Part shown: piece by piece, positions 62,003 through 64,000 of the stretch
Numbering within the stretch: position 1 is the first letter of the stretch
Layout: each line of letters begins with the position of its first letter
From: Aureimonas ureilytica
GTDB taxonomy: Bacteria > Pseudomonadota > Alphaproteobacteria > Rhizobiales > Rhizobiaceae
Assembly (NCBI RefSeq): GCF_001475935.1
Contig: NZ_LDQA01000008.1
Span: 1-64,000 of the forward strand
DNA: 64,000 bases
Direction of reading: 5' to 3'
Notes under the pieces: model-generated
The model's database searches: none
Seen by the model: only the letters and a program-made list of their open reading frames with translations
Told to the model about the DNA's origin: nothing
Translations under genes and position numbers: made by a program

Positions 62003-63073
62003 TCAGACGACCTTGCCGCGCGCGGCGACCGGCCAGCTTTCGATCCGGCCATCCTCCAGTTTGACATGAACCGCATCCACCATGTTGGTGACGACGCAGA
62101 CATGGTTGGGGACGATCCGCAGGCGATCGCCGACCGCGAGCCCGATCGGCCCGTCCGAGACCACGCGGCCATGCTCTTCCGACAATTGGTCGATCGCCAG
62201 ATCGGGCCGGCCGAGCACCGCGCCGTGCCCGGTCAGGCCGAGAAGATCGGATGTCAGAACCTTGGAGCCCGCATCGATGATCGCCCGGTTGGAGGTCGGC
62301 ACCGACACCACGGTCGCGAGCACCGTCAGCGCGCAATCGTCCAGGGTCGCGACGCCGCGCGCCACCAGCGAACGGTCGTTGTAGACATAGGTGCCCGGCC
62401 GGTACTCGGTGAGGACGCCATCGGTGCGCGCCTGCCAGATGTCGGGCGAGCCGCCGGAGGTGACGCGCGCCACCGTCATGCCTTCGGCTTCGATCAGCGC
62501 TTTCGCGGCGCGCAGGAACTCGGCCGCTTCGCCCGCCTTGCCGGCGGCGGGGTAGGTCATCAACCCCTCGAAAACGAGGCCCGGAGAGGCGGCGATCCGC
62601 CGGGCCAGATCGCGCGCGGCTTCCGGCGAGGCGACGCCGCAGCGCTGACCGCCCGTGTCGCATTCCACCAGCACATCAAGCGGCTCGGCCGCATCCGCGA
62701 AGCCGGCCGAGAGACCCGACACCACCGACTCGCTGTCGGCCACCACGGCGACGCGCACGCGCCCAGCCAGTGCGCGCAGGCGGGCGACCTTGGCCGCGCC
62801 GACGATGTTGTAGGTGATCAGCACATCGCGAATGGACGGATCGCCCGCGACCATCGCCTCCGCCTCGCTCACCTTCTGGCAGGTGATGCCGACCGCGCCC
62901 TGCTCGATCTGAAGGCGGGCGAGCTGCGGCAGCTTGTGCGTCTTGATGTGCGGGCGCGCCGCGAGGCCGGCTGCATCGGCATGGGCCTGGAAGCGGGCGA
63001 CATTGGCCCGCGCAATCGCGAGATCCACGACGACGGCAGGCGTTTCGAGGGCGTCGAGCGGCGACACGGTCAT
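62003..63073 (-). CDS. D-threonine aldolase / D-serine dehydratase-like PLP enzyme (DSD family)
   Basis: The 356-residue fold-type III PLP enzyme has the lysine Schiff-base residue Lys44 in RPHIKTHK and the C-terminal metal site PNHVCVVTN, characteristic of D-threonine aldolases and eukaryotic-type D-serine dehydratases. It would cleave or deaminate D-hydroxy amino acids. It is divergent from a RidA gene, whose product detoxifies the enamine/imine intermediates formed by such PLP enzymes, which fits a dehydratase activity. Which of the two reactions applies cannot be decided from sequence. Confidence 0.83.
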   Translation of the reverse strand: MTVSPLDALETPAVVVDLAIARANVARFQAHADAAGLAARPHIKTHKLPQLARLQIEQGAVGITCQKVSEAEAMVAGDPSIRDVLITYNIVGAAKVARLRALAGRVRVAVVADSESVVSGLSAGFADAAEPLDVLVECDTGGQRCGVASPEAARDLARRIAASPGLVFEGLMTYPAAGKAGEAAEFLRAAKALIEAEGMTVARVTSGGSPDIWQARTDGVLTEYRPGTYVYNDRSLVARGVATLDDCALTVLATVVSVPTSNRAIIDAGSKVLTSDLLGLTGHGAVLGRPDLAIDQLSEEHGRVVSDGPIGLAVGDRLRIVPNHVCVVTNMVDAVHVKLEDGRIESWPVAARGKVV

Positions 63074-63152
63074 GTGAAAGTCTCCCGGGGAAAGCCGATT
63101 GACAAGTCGTGCCCCATGTCACCCTATGGGTCAATCCGAAATTTCAGACTGA

Positions 63153-63170
63153 TGTCCGATATAATGGACA
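63153..63170 (+). promoter_or_regulatory. IclR-type palindrome over a TATAAT -10 box
   Basis: TGTCC (63153-63157) - 8 bases - GGACA (63166-63170), a perfect inverted repeat. TATAAT (63160-63165) lies inside it, and the ridA start is 18 bases downstream. Binding here would block the promoter. Because an IclR gene follows ridA, it is the likely regulator. The -35 is weak (CGAAAT at 63137-63142). Confidence 0.55.
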
Positions 63171-63188
63171 AATAAGGGAACAGAACTG

Positions 63189-63572
63189 ATGAGCCTCACT
63201 CGCTATGGCGGCGGCGGCAAGGGCGCGGGCGGACAGCCGCTGCCTTTCGCGCGGGCGGTGGAAGCCGATGGCTGGCTTTACGTCTCGGGGCAGGTCGCCA
63301 TGGAGAACGGCGAGATCGTGCCGGGCGGCATCGTCGAGCAGACCCACAAGACCATGGCGAACGTCATCGCCATCCTGTCCGAGGCCGGATACGGGCTGGA
63401 GGATGTCGTGCGGGTCGGCGTCTGGCTGGACGACCCCCGCGACTTCTGGAGCTTCAACGGCGTCTACGCCCAGTATTTCAAGGACCACCCGCCGGCCCGC
63501 GCCTGCGTTCAGTCCTCCATGATGGTGGATTGCAAGGTCGAGATCGACTGCATCGCCTACAAGAAGAAGTAG
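63189..63572 (+). CDS. RidA family enamine/imine deaminase
   Basis: The 127-residue RidA/YjgF-type protein contains the key Arg104 in PPARACVQS, which holds the substrate carboxylate, and the family elements LYVSGQVAMENGEIVPG and GYGLEDVVRVGVWL. These small trimeric enzymes hydrolyse reactive enamines from PLP dehydratases. It lies divergent from a D-serine dehydratase-like gene and 10 bases before an IclR regulator, so it probably clears that enzyme's products. The terminal KKK tail is unremarkable. Confidence 0.87.
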   Translation: MSLTRYGGGGKGAGGQPLPFARAVEADGWLYVSGQVAMENGEIVPGGIVEQTHKTMANVIAILSEAGYGLEDVVRVGVWLDDPRDFWSFNGVYAQYFKDHPPARACVQSSMMVDCKVEIDCIAYKKK

Positions 63573-63582
63573 GACGAAGCCG

Positions 63583-64000
63583 GTGGACAAGCTCGCGGAG
63601 GACGAGGCCAAGACCGGAGCGCGCTCGCGCGGGCTGGATCGCGCGCTCGATATTCTCGACGCGCTCGCTAGCGCCCGCCGGCCCCTGCGGGCGGGTGAGA
63701 TCGCGGCCCTACTGGGCGCGCCGCGCTCCTCCGTCTATGAGCTGACCGCGCTGCTTCTCAAGCGCGGCTTTCTCGAAAACGCCGAGGACGGGCGGCTCTT
63801 CCTCGGCGAGAAGCTTTATCTCTTGGGCTCGGCCTATTCCGCCGTGTCCGGCCGTCAAGTCGCGGTCAATGGCGCGCTCAAGCGCATCGTGGACGAGACG
63901 GGCGAAACCGCGCAGTTCTGCCGGCTGGACGGCAATCGCTACTATGTCGGCGCGCAGCGCGAGGGCTCGCGCCCGTTCCGCATCTCCACCGATATCGGCG
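63583..64000 (+). CDS. IclR-family transcriptional regulator (3' end outside window)
   Basis: The 139 visible residues include the winged helix-turn-helix (about residues 15-80: GLDRALDILDALASARRPL, then IAALLGAPRSSVYELTALLLKRGFL) and the start of the effector domain (ETGETAQFCRLDGNRYYVGAQ). The start is GTG 63583, with AGGA eight bases upstream; it follows ridA by 10 bases, so they share a transcript. It likely binds the palindrome at 63153-63170 and controls ridA, itself and perhaps the divergent D-amino acid enzyme gene. The frame is intact to the window end. Confidence 0.85.
   Translation, partial: MDKLAEDEAKTGARSRGLDRALDILDALASARRPLRAGEIAALLGAPRSSVYELTALLLKRGFLENAEDGRLFLGEKLYLLGSAYSAVSGRQVAVNGALKRIVDETGETAQFCRLDGNRYYVGAQREGSRPFRISTDIG

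Overview
This is a GC-rich, densely packed bacterial chromosome segment with alphaproteobacterial gene content. The strongest taxonomic clues point to Hyphomicrobiales (the Rhizobium/Agrobacterium side): a blcABC-type gamma-butyrolactone locus, an aglEFGAK-type alpha-glucoside operon with its LacI-type regulator, a DUF930 protein, and an Irr-type iron-control palindrome. Genus cannot be read from the sequence. There are no rRNA genes, tRNA genes, CRISPR arrays, phage genes or intact transposases.

Layout. 1-5.9 kb: the end of a cellulose synthesis operon (bcsB, bcsZ and a TPR protein in the place usually held by bcsC). 6.1-12 kb, minus strand: a FixLJ-like two-component pair, an MgtC-family membrane protein, and an ABC ATPase plus fused double permease of the nitrate/sulfonate type with no binding protein nearby. 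12.1-16.3 kb: blcA-blcB-blcC, which convert gamma-butyrolactone through 4-hydroxybutyrate and succinate semialdehyde to succinate. The IclR-type repressor beside them survives only as a frameshifted C-terminal fragment. 16.4-24.4 kb: a polyol/sugar-acid locus with two dehydrogenases and a GntR regulator facing a ribose-type ABC importer. 24.4-26.7 kb: a second MgtC protein, a DUF930 protein and a YfdX protein.

26.9-34.9 kb: a second sugar island with an FCD-type GntR regulator, an HSL-family esterase, a MalEFG/UgpC-type importer, a sugar epimerase-like enzyme and a Gfo/Idh/MocA dehydrogenase. It closes with a perfect hairpin. 34.9-39.0 kb: an iron/siderophore ABC importer with an Irr-box-like palindrome upstream, and an AraC regulator. 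39-44 kb: the least dense stretch, holding an orphan membrane protein, an Fsr-type MFS pump, another membrane protein and an orphan GspG-type pseudopilin, separated by 0.3-0.7 kb stretches with no recognisable content.

44.3-51.7 kb: the agl operon (minus strand) and divergent aglR, with twin LacI-type operators between them. 51.7-53.2 kb: a DUF1349 protein and a CDP-diacylglycerol pyrophosphatase. 53.2-61 kb: an mdtABC-type RND efflux operon. 61.1-64 kb: a phosphodiester-glycosidase-like protein, a D-threonine aldolase/D-serine dehydratase-like enzyme, a RidA protein and the start of an IclR regulator, with an IclR-type palindrome over a TATAAT.

Overall the window is mainly a catabolic and uptake region: four sugar or iron importers, most with their own local regulator and visible operator, beside envelope functions (cellulose, RND efflux). 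I see no convincing wholly new system. The most unusual points are the decayed blc repressor, the esterase inside a sugar operon, the orphan pseudopilin, and the long disordered histidine/lysine-containing tail of the RND adaptor.
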